This document shows positions 1 through 12,041 of a stretch of 64,000 bases of DNA, in pieces. The first letter of the stretch is position 1. Every line of letters begins with the position of its first letter. The stretch is from Symsagittifera roscoffensis (Eukaryota; Xenacoelomorpha; Acoela; Convolutidae), in NCBI RefSeq assembly GCF_963678635.1, contig NC_087066.1, forward strand, positions 24,161,615 to 24,225,614, read 5' to 3'. Position numbers and translations under genes: made by a program. The notes below the pieces were generated by a model, which ran no database searches, had not been told where the DNA came from, and saw nothing but the letters and a program-made list of their open reading frames with translations.

Positions 1-1134
1 GCATTAACAAGTTTCAAACTTTCCTTTAACCCGGTTGGAAAGGAATTATATACTAAACCAAACTAACCAACGCAGCTTACTAAACACCACAAATCATAAA
101 ATAACAGAATGACTAAGAAAAGAAAACCAACGGTACCCAAACCGGATTAACCCAGCTTAAAACTGGATAATTTATTCTTTTGAAGAGTATTATAAATTCT
201 AAGAAAGAAATCATAAAACACAAAAAAGTCGTAAGACAAACCCAAACCAAAAACAATTTGATTTTTGAAAAAAGGACACAACCAAAGTAACATAAGAAAG
301 ACCAAAAAAATCAACATAAAATGTTAACACATAACAGGACCTCTCAAAGAAACAGCATGAAAATCACACTACCATTCCTGGCCTAACCCACCAGAGAAGG
401 ACGTCCTGAGCATGCTTATAGCCGGCCTAACCCACCGCGCTACACCCACGCTTTGTGACCACACTTCAATTTTTAATAAGAGGTACTCAAGGGTGAGTAA
501 CTCTTCAAAATAAACGAACTAAAATAAAACGCTTTTGTGAAAACAACTAACTAAAATCATGACTAAAAACAAAATTAACTAAAATTTATAAACTGTAAAT
601 CATAATATGCAGTATATAGATCATACACAACAACCAAGACGAACATCCAAAAGACTAGACGATCCCATCACACTCGAACGAAAGATTGGCTAAACAAAAC
701 CGACATGCCGTCCACAATCACGACTCAAAGGATTTAGAGTACGACTTGACTTCGCAGAAAAGGACTTCATTGAAATAGACCAATGACCACCTCGATGTTC
801 AAGTATACGTACAGATCCGAGTTCCAAGGCATCTCTTCCAAACACGATTCTCACGCCATTCCCAGACGAGGCTGCACACAAAACAGTTCTCTACTAATAC
901 AGAAAAACCTGACATAGCAAACCATTTTGAAATCGGATTGATTTCATTGGGGATCACAGTCGTTGTCGAATGACGTAATAACAATTTCTTATCCCTGATT
1001 CCAGCGTCCTGGAACGTTCTTCTTCAAGAGGAACCGGATAAGAAAATGATGTTTGCCGAAAACCAACGTTCATCATCCATCCTTCAATTACAGAAAGAAA
1101 GATAAATCTAAAAACTCTGTAAACCCCGGATGGG
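1..1134 (+). other. 3' noncoding end of an LTR retroelement copy
   Basis: This A/C-rich stretch leads directly into an LTR and is nearly identical to 14421-15556. It holds a doubled motif GGCCTAACCCACC (about 380 and 435) and ends in a short purine-rich run, GGATGGG, abutting the LTR, a plausible remnant of the polypurine tract that primes plus-strand synthesis. No convincing protein is encoded. Small open frames at 690-984 on the minus strand recur in the other copy only because the DNA is duplicated. The assignment to the retroelement rests on its position before a 3' LTR and is inference. Confidence 0.6.
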
Positions 1135-1543
1135 TGGAACCTGATCTAAACTACATTTTATTATTGGATAAATTAGATATTTTATCACTATAAAATATTT
1201 AATATTAACCAATCATATTCCATCTAACTAACAACCCACTTATTTGTAAGTGCTGAAATTACTTGTAATTTCAGCACCAGAGAGTTTTGAATTTAACTTA
1301 GAAATTAGTTACCTCTCCAAGAGAACTTCAGCAGTCGAAATAAGCCAGTATACTCTAGATCTATTGAGCCTAGCAGAGACTAGTTAAACACCCTGAGACT
1401 TGTAGATATAAGAGTAAGATTAGGATCGGTATTAGACTAAGAAGTTGCACGAATCTATCCGGCCGAAAATGAGATAGCGTGACGAGCAGACGGTGTACCC
1501 TATCCGAAATTACTCTATGAGTTAACCAAAAGGATATAACTCA
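1135..1543 (+). repeat. 3' LTR of large Ty3/Gypsy-like element, copy 1
   Basis: The repeat begins TGGAACCTGATC and ends TAACTCA, giving the usual TG...CA ends. The same 409 bp recur at 15557-15965, and a diverged 408-bp version at 51218-51625 heads an element with a primer-binding site and gag-pol. It contains a 13-bp perfect hairpin (1250-1277), a TATA-like CTATAAAAT near 1190 and a 7-bp terminal stem (1518-1543). No matching target-site duplication is evident at its outer edge. It sits at the end of retroelement-like noncoding sequence, so it is read as a 3' LTR and not a solo LTR. Confidence 0.8.
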
Positions 1544-1834
1544 TTATGAAAAAAAAATTTGCTCAAAACAACGCATATAGATTTTCAACAATAACGAAGC
1601 TTTGAATAATTTTTTTTTCATTACAACTGATAAACACACCACCAGTAATTATAGCTCCAAAGAAAAAGAAAACAAAAAAGAAAACGAAGTTAAAGAATGG
1701 GTAAATAATACCGCGAAAAACATACCTATAGAAAAACGATAATGAAATGGTATGGACTCTTCGCATGACTAGTTTGTGATATTGGTTTATCTCTTAAAAA
1801 TCATTAAAAGTTGTTACAAATCCCGTTACAAAAA

Positions 1835-2830
1835 AGTGCAGGCAAAATTGTTAGTTGTAACTACAGGCCAGTTTCATTTTGCTACATGTTATTTGCAAAG
1901 TTTTTAAATATTATTTATAGAAGAACAATTGAGTTTGACACAAAAATTGTAACACAGGGATAGATATTCAGGAGCTTAGAATTAGATGCAGTTTTATATA
2001 GAGGAAAAAACGTGAGCATTCGATCTATTTTGGGACCTTTTTTAACGTAGATAACTCATCTGCCTAATGTTTGTTCGAGCAGCCACCTGACAGTTTTCTT
2101 AGACGATACCATTGTTTTTACACCCACTTCTGATAATGGCTTAAATCTTAATCAAAGTTTGCTCTTGCTAAAAATAGGAGAACGAATCAAAAACATTAAA
2201 TCAATAATTGACATTTCTAAATGCGAAAACCTGTTAGGTAGAAAAAACAGCCACTTGCCAGTATAATTATCAAAACTCAAGAGCTAGATTTTGAGGAAAA
2301 AATGAAAAACCTTGGTGTAGTTTTAGATGAGAAACTTAACTGTAAGCAGCATGTAATTCAATTAACTTTAAAAAATCGCATTGCTCGCGGCATAATTTTT
2401 CACCACAGAAAATGTTTGAAATTTCCAGAACCAAATTTATAGATTCGGTTTTGCAATATGGAGTTTTTTATATCGATTAGCAATTCAAACAAAAATGAAA
2501 AAAGGAAGTTCTCAAAATCGCATTTAACACAATTTCAAATAAAAAACTAATAATTTGAGACAAAACAAAAACGATCACAAGTTTTACTCATGAAATGACT
2601 GTTATGTCTATGATTTAACAAAAACATTGCCGAATGCAGTAAGCATTGAAAATTCATGCTCCGCAATCAACAGCGATATATCGAATGATTCAATTGTATT
2701 TTAGTAGGCAACAAGATCTTAAATGTGTTACTCTGTTTAAAATTTATTAGGTAGATTCAAATATTACCGCAACTAAATAGTCTTTTGAACCGTTTTTTCG
2801 ATCTGTTTTTTCACAAAATTTTCCATCACA
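1835..2830 (+). pseudogene. Non-LTR retrotransposon (LINE) reverse transcriptase relic
   Basis: Conceptual reading in shifting frames gives the ordered landmarks of a LINE reverse transcriptase: a NYRPVSF-like block near 1855, a SILGP block near 2025, an FLDDT catalytic-box equivalent near 2100, a KNLGVVLDEKL block near 2310 and a VLQYGV block near 2450, where known families read like SNYRPISLL, FADDT, LGV.LD..L and ..YG. Numerous stops and frameshifts rule out function. The order and spacing fit one decayed jockey/CR1/RTE-like ORF2 on the plus strand; the clade cannot be fixed. The 3' half from about 2165 is missing from the duplicate copy at 16.25 kb. Confidence 0.75.
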
Positions 2831-3039
2831 CAAAAAAGCTAAATTGTTTTGGCTCTTGAGGTTTCCTTGACAGGTTCACTGCTTCCCAAGTGTACCAACT
2901 CTGAAATACTTAAAAACGAATTTATTAATTTTGAATTGTTGAGAAAACATTCTTGTCGTACGGCTAACTCAATACTTAAACCTACTCAAAGCTCGATAAG
3001 GCCTAACAAAAATTTTCAACCCATATACCACCTCATCTT

Positions 3040-3330
3040 GATTTAACTCCCCACACGTTAAGTTAAACTCCCCTTGCTCTGCTTACCCAATCTCCCCACA
3101 CGTTATAATTATACCCGGATACGTGTATGGATAGCAGTAGATGTTGGAGTTGATCAGGTGGAGGCCTGGAGACCGACATAAATTATGATGGACTATGGAA
3201 TATCCAGTCTCCAAGCTATGTATTAACATTGATTATAGAGTCTAGAAAACTTTCTGATAGGTATCAGATTTGTTAATTTTTCAGTGTTAGGGTATTGGTA
3301 AGAAAATCGTACAGAAAATGGTGTTTTTAG
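3040..3330. repeat. Dispersed repeat, copy 1
   Basis: Contains the doublet CTCCCCACACGTTA and a block around 3210-3225 that reads ATATCCAGTCTCCAAGC. The same sequence is at 16870-17115, by duplication, and in reverse orientation at 21285-21440, outside the duplicated region, so it is an independently dispersed repeat. No coding potential is seen. The sequence from 3331 to about 3780 is AT-rich with nothing further recognised. Confidence 0.6.
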
Positions 3331-3779
3331 TTTTTGTGAAAAAATTCAAGTTTTTTATAAATAAAAGTTATTGGCGCGCGTCACCTAATTTAAAATTGTC
3401 GTGTTTCATGTGTTTTTTTTTGTTCAAGGTAAGTCAATGGTGATAGTTTTGCACGAACAAGGAAAAAATCTTTTTCAAACTTTACCAAAAAAAAATGAGA
3501 TTTTTTTTTTAAATTTCAAAACACGATAATATGTGAGCTGTTAACTGTTTCGCATGATGTTTTTGTTACTTATGCGCTATCTAGCTTATTGTATGCTGCA
3601 GCCTACTGAATTTTGTTTTTTTAAAAATAAGTTTTTATGGAATAACAATAAAATTTTAAAGAAATTATTTAACTCACTGCCTTATATTTTAAGTTTACTG
3701 CAATTTTGTAGTTAGATATCATAAAACCGATATAATAAGACTTCATACTTTATTTTACTAAATCAGAGTAGCTCTTTTA

Positions 3780-6700
3780 GACACACTACCTTACATTAGT
3801 TTTTATAAGTTCAATGGCTTTACATGAAATCAGTCATGTTGAAACTGTTTTTTCGGATGAAAAAACTAAGTCCACTCTTTGTTTGCTCTTAAGAAGGAAC
3901 CTTATGATTTACTGTTTTGAATCCTCTGTTTGTAGATGTAAGATAAACTGCTTCTCGAGTTTTCTCCTGTACTTTGCCATTGGACCGCCTCCAGAATCTT
4001 CAAAAGCCGGTTGTTCAAATCCTTCCTGCTAACGTTGACCTTATCTGGCTTGTTGCCATCGCAGCGTGAACTTTACTACATAAACAGTAATTTTGTGCAC
4101 CTAAATTCCTCTTAAAAAGCCCAGGTTTTCGTTGATCCTGCTGTCTATGGGCACTGCAACAAGTTCCAGGGAAGGAAATAGAGTTTGCATCTGTCTAAAA
4201 AATATTTCTGTACTCAATTTCCTTCAATTTTTCTTAAATGGCTTTTTTTTATCTGGTTCACAGTCATATAAGTATTTTCCAGCAAGAGCTAAATAAAGCG
4301 AGTATGTATTCATCTCCATCTCGTCAACTTTACTTACATCACAGAACTATTCAAGAAGAAATTACAATAGAGCTCTAACATTCTCAGCTTCGCATACTGA
4401 AGTATGAAAAGTCAAAAATATGAGTTCCAGTTCTCAATCGCTGACTTCATCAACTCGAACTCTTACAGTTTTGTCACAACCGTTTTCAATCTTGTGAACA
4501 AGGGTTCATTGATCCCATTATGGAAGTTATTATCGTTCAGTCATTTCGTAGTTGTAAGCCTGGATCGATCCATGATCTGATGTCCTGAAATTGCCTAAAG
4601 CTTCAACGTTTCTGTTATAACTCCATCTTTTTTTCTATTAGTATGAACCACTGATTGAAAACAGTTATTAAAAAAAATTGCGAAGAGAATATTGAACAAA
4701 ATGGTAATTTTTTGTGCACTGCGAGTTCCATATAAAAGTTGAAGAGCGGATTTATAGCTGTTTCACTTTCTAACTTGAATCTAGATACCAGCATTTTCTG
4801 AGCGTTTTTTAAAATTTCGATTTCGATTGCATATTTTTGCTTGTAACTTCCAATAGTGCTCCCAACTTCGGTGTTTTTGAAATTGGGGTAAAATGGCAAA
4901 TTTTGTCTTTAATTCATCTGAAACAACTAAATCTCACTGAACGTAACCGAAAAAAAATCCATCCTTTTTTGGTAAAAGTGAGTCTGTAGAAAGAAAAATT
5001 GTGCGTATCGAAAATAGTTTTTGACATGCTTTTAGATCTTGTCATCGGTTTTGAAATTTTCCCGGCTCTGACACTCCCAAATTTATTCAACTGTGTGTCC
5101 CTTCTCTCTTTTGTACTCCTATCGCATGTTATTTATCTCTCTCTTTTTTACCTCACTTATTTTTCTGTTCAGTCAAAAACGAACGAGCTTCTTGACCAGA
5201 ACAAAAATGTTAATAGCATCCCATTGCTTCGAATTGTGTTTTACATCGATTGTAGTAGCATTCCCTATTAAATTAGTCGATTTTCTTCTGCTAAACAGTT
5301 GTGAACAAGCTCTCAATTTTGCAATCTGATCTTGTGTCCTGGTAAAAAAAACATGACCCTAATCTCAAAAAAGGGAGTTGCACTATGTCCAGCTTTTGAC
5401 TTCTAAATATCGATTTCAAATTTCATTCTCGTGTACAGTCTTGATGGCATAACCTGACACCTCTTGTGTGGGTGATGGTGCCTTGCATCAAATCCAACTA
5501 CCGATTTACCAAAAGTTCATGAGTTTCTGATGAATGTCTCATCAACAACAGCTTTTCGAGTGAACCCAATTGAAGTAAACCCTGTTATGTCTTCTCATGT
5601 TTATCACTTTCATATAAAGGATGAAATTTATAGTTTGTAGATTTCTGCAGACATATGTCAGCTAGATTTGCAAATGTGCATCAAAGTTTCAAAATATCTA
5701 TCCCTTTGTTAGGAGTCATTGTTGCCTAGAATTGAGGGTTGGAACAACAACTTTGTTGTTGTAACACTGTAAAAATCGTTAAACCCAGTCATTCCGTTTT
5801 CCCCCGTCTCTTGTAAGTAATTGTAAATATCCGAACCAGATGGGATTTAAATCTTGATTCGAAACTTTTCCAGTGCTTGTTGTTCGTCAAGCCCACTCTT
5901 TGTCAGTTTCTCATAGTCAGTAAAGTCTTTCACTAGGGTGTTGTTGTTGGTGAGTTTACTTAAAAAGCTGCAAACGGCGGCAAGTCCGGAAAATGAGGCT
6001 TGTCAGTGTTGTCAAATTTTTTATAGAAAAAGAATCTTTTCGTTTCTCTAGCTTTATAGGATTCATGAGAAAAGATTTTAGAGTTGTTGCTGCAACCAAA
6101 AATTTCATAATATCGAGAAATTGTACTTTTCCATTCTTGAAAAAAATAAAATCGTTCCCGTTCTTGATGACTGTTGTTTCATTTTCTTTATCGCAAATAA
6201 AATAGGGGATTACAGAGAAATTGGTCAAAATCAAATTCAAATCGTAACTACCGCTATTGAATCCAAAATCAGGCAAAATGTTTACACATTTTTCCAAACG
6301 TTGTTTCGAATCACTCAGTTGAATTTTCTGAGTTCGCAAAACTTGTGTTGAACAACCAGCTTCTTCCGAAACCTCAATGCATTACTTGCCTCAATGAAAT
6401 TTTTTCCGAAACCTCAATGAAATTTCCGAAACCTCAAGGAAATTTTTTCTCATCTGCAGTTTATTTTTTTTCAGCAAACATTTGGGGGTTGCTTAAAAAG
6501 TCAGTGATCATATTATGTTGATCCTTGTTTTTCAAAAAGATGGTTTCATCAATAAAATTTGATGATATATAAAAAGAGATTGGAAAATGTTTTTCAGTTC
6601 AGGTTGTAGTTTGTGTCTGTTTTAGTTCTTCTGTAGGAACACAAATGGACTCTTGGTAGGTTACTCGCGCTTTCTTATCTTCGAGAATTGAAAGACTGAA

Positions 6701-8120
6701 TCCCACTACCATATAAAACAAGGTTTTGCGATTCTCATACACGTTCTTCGGGTAAATATATCTCACTCGAAACTTCCATTTATTTCAGAAGATGTTTGTT
6801 GAGAAGAAACAGTCACAGCTAATACACCAAAACCATTTGGAGAAGCTATCAAAATCTTTCGTATGGATGGTATGATTGTTGAATCATAGTAAGTCTTTTG
6901 AAAACAGAGTCGCAGCTAGCACATGGAAAGCACTTGAGGAAGCCGTCAATATCATTCGTATGGACGAAATGATTCTTGAGTTTTGTCAAATTTTCTAACA
7001 TTTTGTCGAACTAGTTTTCCTACATATTCTTCTACTTGTTTATCAAAATTGTATATAAAGTTACTGCGTTCAATTTCCTCATCGAAAACAGGTTAGTCTT
7101 GAACCAAAACTCCACAAAAGATCTTCGGATCCTGACCAGACCGTGATCCTGGCCATACTATTAAGTTTCTGGAACATCTAAAACAGTATAGTATCTAGTC
7201 GAGATCAGTGACATTTCATGTAGGGGGCTAATGCAAAGAAAAGACACAAATGATCTCCGTATGGTTCCTTGTTTTTGTTGGATAAAAAGCAGTTAACTTA
7301 AGAGTTTTTTGAAACAAGCTCGGGAATTGCAACGTCCCGACATCCCATGGTATTGTTTTGAGCAAAACCGCAAACATTGTAACAATTGTGATCACCTTGA
7401 GCCTCCACTATGTGTTTTGACATTCCTGGGTACACTGCTCCACAGTGTCTATTTTCTACCTTCCCTTGTATTGTAATCAAGTCCCCTTTAGTGCACAGCA
7501 AATGGTATTTATCAAACAAAATATCGTTTTCAAGGGAAAAAACATCCATATTCACCAGTCTGAAAGTTTTGAGGAACGAAACCCATCGGAATGTTGATTT
7601 TGCGGCAGAAAAAGGATTTTTTAAGAATTCTCCAAGCTTCTTGATTAATTTAGGATGTAACTTGGAAATTTGGAAGTTAAGCACCTTGTCTCCCGTTTTT
7701 TTTATCTCAGTGTCCCACCTACTGACAAGTACTAAGTTCCTCCTTCATTTTCTCGTCATCCTCCCATCTTCCTCCACAATCTTGTACAAGATCGCTACCA
7801 TATCACTTGTTTTGCGTTGTTTGCCCATGTTCCTTTCTCTGATGTTGTTGAAGCAAGTGGAAGCGCGCAAATTTTTTTTCACAAGAAGATCAAACCATCG
7901 ATTGCTTCAAATTTGATGAAGCATGCTTCTTATTCATATAATAGTTCATTTCTTGCTGATTGTAGGTGAAAAACTTACAATCATGGCAGGAAAAAATTTC
8001 CCTAAGTACAGTTTTTCCGGTTTCTGTCTGCATTTTGTCGAATATACATGTTTCCGCAATCCTTAAATATGAATTTCTCGTTTCCTTGATTAGCAGGCAT
8101 ATCTATAAAATGGGTAAATT
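3780..8120 (-). pseudogene. Decayed virus-like family B DNA polymerase
   Basis: Reading the minus strand from about 8120 down to 3780 with frameshifts gives one large protein. It starts with two C2H2-like zinc-finger blocks (around 8000-7850), a long N-terminal region (7684-7298), another CxxC block (near 6930), then the 3'-5' exonuclease box GFNSGSYDLNLI (6255), LDI (6105), FPDLPPF (5985), the TRKAVVDETFIR block (about 5560), FEAMGC (5200), and polymerase regions down to 3800. This is the protein-primed viral/organellar family B class (Pfam DNA_pol_B_2) found in Polinton/Maverick-like and related animal selfish elements. Many stops show it is dead. No Polinton integrase, ATPase, capsid or terminal repeats were recognised, so the host element's class is open. 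Confidence 0.8.
6375..6455. repeat. Short tandem repeat inside polymerase relic
   Basis: About three and a half copies of a roughly 22-bp unit containing TCCGAAACCTCAATGAAATT lie between the zinc-finger and exonuclease parts of the polymerase relic, a local expansion that postdates loss of coding function. Confidence 0.6.
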
Positions 8121-11100
8121 AAAATGGGACTTCAGAATCTTCCAAATTTAATAATGAATTGGCTTGTTTTTTTCTTTCGATGAAAAAACGCATATTTCTT
8201 ATATACAAGTGACCTCATCGCCTACTCAAATTGTCTCTTATAGTGAAAATTCTAAAATTCTAGAAGTTTCCATCTAAATATCAAGTTTTCAGATTTCAGC
8301 AAGTTGTAGACATACTTTAAGATGACAAGTAAGCATTAAATGCAAAAAATCCATTAAAAAACAATTGATTTCTCCCAAGTTCTTTGCCAGAAAAAAAAGA
8401 GAATGTTCTTAGTAGTTTCCAATTTGATGAAATAGATGCTGATTTTCACATTTTTTACAATGGTTTGGATGTTTATAATGTCCACAGTAAAATTTTCCGA
8501 CAAATAATGGCCTAATTAGGGAAAATAACTTCATCAAAAAGTTTACTTCTGAACCGAATATTGAGTTCAAAGCTTGAAACTCCCGGTTGAATTACGCCTG
8601 GCAAGACAAAAAACACTATTTTTTCTAGAAAAGTTGAAATAAATCAAAAATTCGTTATGTAAAATTTCAAAAAAAAAATTTGTATGATCTATCCAAAACC
8701 TAAATCCGTAAAAACTCCGCATCAAAAATCTTTATTCGTTCCTTTCATTAGAGACTTTCAACGTCCGGAACCCTGTATAATTAAGTTTGGAATAAGATTT
8801 TCAGAGGTTGGATTGATAGATTCTTTCAAATATATATATTTATTATTATAATTTTTACAGCGAACAAAATGTGGTCTTCTTTTTTGCAATGTCTTTGGTG
8901 TATATTTTTTTGTTTTATATGATTCTTTGTAAGAGATAAGACAACATAGTGCACAAAATCCTGAAAAAGACTTTCTTTTTGATTGGAAATGATTTATTGT
9001 AACATTTTCCAGAAAAAGAATCTGAAGTCTGATTGGAAATGACAATAGACCAAAATAGGAAGATCAATTGTGATTTTTTAAGCCCACATAGTTGCACTGA
9101 ATGTACCCCTCACTCCATATTAAAAATCATTTTATTTGCAACTTCACTACTTACAACTTACTTCTCTCTCGGCTCTAAATCGGACTTATTTCATGTTTTT
9201 ATCCAGTCTCTGTCAATATTTCAACTTGTTGCACAATATGCTCTTCTCCGTTCAGAAATACAATATTCTTTACTTGTCAACTTTTCCCCCGATTTGACTC
9301 AATTGCAAGTGCGAGATACAGCTTCTGTAGTCTTTCTTGTCAAAATGAAACTTCCAGTGCAAAAGTGGCTCATGATCTTGATCATCAGGAGAGACTTCAG
9401 TGAACATCACCACATCAGATGCAGGTTCCCATCATCGAAAAACAGCTTGCAACGATGTGGAAAACGTCGAAGATTGCAGGACACAATGGGATGGACTAAC
9501 CCAAAGTTCCTGACTCCGGATCTTTGGCTCATATGGTAAACGATTTACTCTTTTCTGAGAAGAAGAAGAATCTGTGCGGAACCCAGCAACAATCGAAGAG
9601 AAGGTAAAGTTCTCTGAACCAAGGACTCCAGTCAGCAAACTAACAAAAGAATCACCGGCGATTGAGCCAAGAAAATCTTTGCGCTCCCTTGATAACTTGC
9701 AAAACTTTGAACTCAATTGCTCAACAGCTCTTTGATTTGTAAATGATTAAGTTGTTGTCTTGTGCTTTGTAATTTAATGTTTTTTTTTCATCTATTTTTT
9801 TGGTTCTTAAAGGCAAGACCAAAAAAACTAAAGAGGTAATTCAAAAGGTAGACTTCAGTAGAAAACTTGTTAAAACGTTAAAAAAGTCTGCATACGAGTT
9901 AATAAACTATATTAGTTTCACAATCCATAAATTTTCCACATTTTTTTTTGCAAAAATGATAGAAAACTGAAACATTTTTGACATATTACACAAAAAAATA
10001 CAAATTTTTTTGCACAGACGATAAGACAATCATTATGTTTTCTTCATCTTGCAAAGTTTTTTACAAGATTTTCAGCACAAAAGCTAAAACTAAGGAAAAC
10101 TCCTGATCTTAAAAAAAGTTGTAACATTTTTCTTGCACTGATGAAAAAAAGTTTCTGAAATTCTTTGCTCAGAGTTTGATCATTAAATTAAATAATTTTA
10201 AATGTATATTGATCCAAAAGATTCAGAAAAGCAAGGTATTCAAATAGGGAATTGCACTCGCAAGAATAAATGCAGAAACTTTCTACTCAAGAACTTAACA
10301 AACTTTTTAAATACAATTGTGCTTTTTTGCATTTGTATAAAAGAAGCTACGGTTTTGCATATGATATTTGAAAAGACTCAGAAAAAACTTGCATCTTACA
10401 AAAAAGTTTCATCAAACTTTTTGCAAACCTATTTAAAAAATTAAAGCTATTTTTGCACCGTGCAAAAATTTTTGAAAAAAGTTTGCTTTCTTGTTAAAAA
10501 AATCAATTTTTACATCTTGCCAACACCTCTGAGATATTTTTTGCTTAATTGCTTTAAATTTTATAGCTTTAAATTTTTATAAAACGAATAAATTGAAATA
10601 CAAATGAATTTGACAATTGTTTTACAAACAAATCTGCAAAAACCAATAGAAGAAATGACACGCTCATTACTTACAGAAGCAAAACCTCAAGGAAACAGTC
10701 AACAAATTCGTATCGAATTCTTTCCAAAAAAGCTGTTTCGAGCGTCTGGGTAGACTCAAGCTTCTGGACAGATCTTAGATGGTGTCTTTTGGAAAAACTT
10801 TGGGCAACAAATTTGGAAAAAAATCATATGATTCAAATGAATGAAAGATTGATGAAGCTGGGGATCTGGGTAACGAAAAGATTTCTTTGGTTTACAATTG
10901 AATATTGTTTACAAATGACTACTTTTGAAGAAAAAATTGAATTTGACACCTACCACAGAGATCCGAAGAAGCATTTAAGTCAGATTAATTGTTTAATATC
11001 CCAAGATGATTGGCAAAAAAATGATTCAATTTATGATAGAATGTGAAAGAAAGAAAAAAAATTGATTCAGCAAGATAAATTGAGTCTGTCGAGAAGTAAG

Positions 11101-11624
11101 AATGATGTGGTACATGATGAAGAAAAAGACAAAGATAATAAAAAACAGACTTAATTATGTTTTAATTAGAAATTCTTTTTGTCTGTTTTCACATTTAAAT
11201 AAAGTATTCTTTTGTTTATAATGAATTTCCTCTCATTTCGAATAAAAATTTACAGACAAAAAGTTTTTTAAAGAGTAAACAGTGCAAGCTACTAAAACAA
11301 ACAAAAAAGTCAGTAATTATTTCATCACAAAGATTACTTAATGACAATGTACAGAGCCATGATCAACAAAAAAGCAAGTTTTTCAAAAACTCATATTTGT
11401 ATTTTGAATTATCTTCAGAAATTCTGAGTCGAGTTTGAGTTGATGCGAAATTTTTAGAACTCAACAATTGTCTCCTGAACTTTTTCCAAACGATTCGTTT
11501 CCTTGCAATGCTTGGCATCTTTTCTGCTTCTTTCCATTTCAGTTTATGTTGAATTGCTCAGAACTGCTCAGCTTCTTTCCATTTCCTCTTAATGTTACAA
11601 GGCTTGAATAAAATCTGTGTTTGT
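8121..11624. other. AT-rich region, no confirmed gene
   Basis: This is the part of the duplicated unit that is missing from copy 2. It lies upstream of the polymerase relic in that gene's orientation, where a Polinton-like element would carry more genes. The minus strand at 8758-9045 and 9101-9716 is relatively open. The plus strand at 10789-11046 has an 85-codon frame. None of these resembles a family I recognise. The rest is low-complexity A/T sequence. Confidence 0.4.
9101..9716 (-). pseudogene. Unidentified coding-like remnant
   Basis: The minus strand is open from 9716 to 9432 (94 codons) and, after one stop, reads on for about 70 further codons through 9200 with acidic and aromatic residues in non-repetitive sequence, unlike the homopolymeric frames around it. 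It has the same orientation as the polymerase relic 1 kb downstream, so it may be another gene of the same selfish element. I recognise no family, and it could still be chance. Confidence 0.25.
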
Positions 11625-11770
11625 ACAAAGTGTAAAAGACAATCAAAAGCGAAAAATTTGACAGAGAGAGGTTCTGATACTAATAAATAGAATTCCAACT
11701 GTCTAAGAAACAAAAAATGTCCGTCGACACTTAAAAATCTTGGCTTATTCTCTGTTTTTCCTAAAACGTT
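11625..11770. repeat. Right-hand arm of duplication copy 1
   Basis: This segment matches 18488-18645 in direct orientation, picking up where copy 2 loses homology to the polymerase relic. It defines the right edge of the 7-kb deletion in copy 2. From 11771 to 12041 the sequence is AT-rich with no recognised feature. Confidence 0.65.
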
Positions 11771-12041
11771 TCGAAATCTGAAATAATTCGTAATTTTTCA
11801 ATTAAATTTTTAATAAAAGCTGCGGAAATCTTAACGCATGGTGGCTGCCATCTGGAAGAATGTTTTCTTTTTCAGAGAATTGTGTATTCATAAAGGAGAA
11901 ATAACGTCTACGCATTTTTTACTTTTTAGTTCTATTTCTTGGTACTACTTTTTGGTATTTTCTAGTTTTTTGTACTATACTATTCGTTTCTACTTCCTAC
12001 TCAGGAAAGCATGATGACTCATACTAATCACTTCAATCATT

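Larger units (their letters stand above)
1..11770. repeat. Segmental duplication, copy 1 (left end cut by window)
   Basis: Position 1 onward matches position 14421 onward almost base for base through a retroelement tail, its LTR, a LINE relic and the C-terminal part of a polymerase relic. The match stops near 4618 (second copy 18487) and resumes at about 11625 (second copy 18488), so the second copy lacks about 7 kb. Copy 1 also has about 590 bp (2165-2750) that copy 2 lacks. Because sequence beyond the LTR is shared, this is duplication of genomic DNA and not two independent insertions. Confidence 0.85.

Noticed and set aside
690-984. Minus-strand 61-63 codon frames, present again at 15112-15406
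   Set aside because: Their recurrence is explained by the segmental duplication; they lie in retroelement 3' noncoding sequence and show no domain or coding bias.
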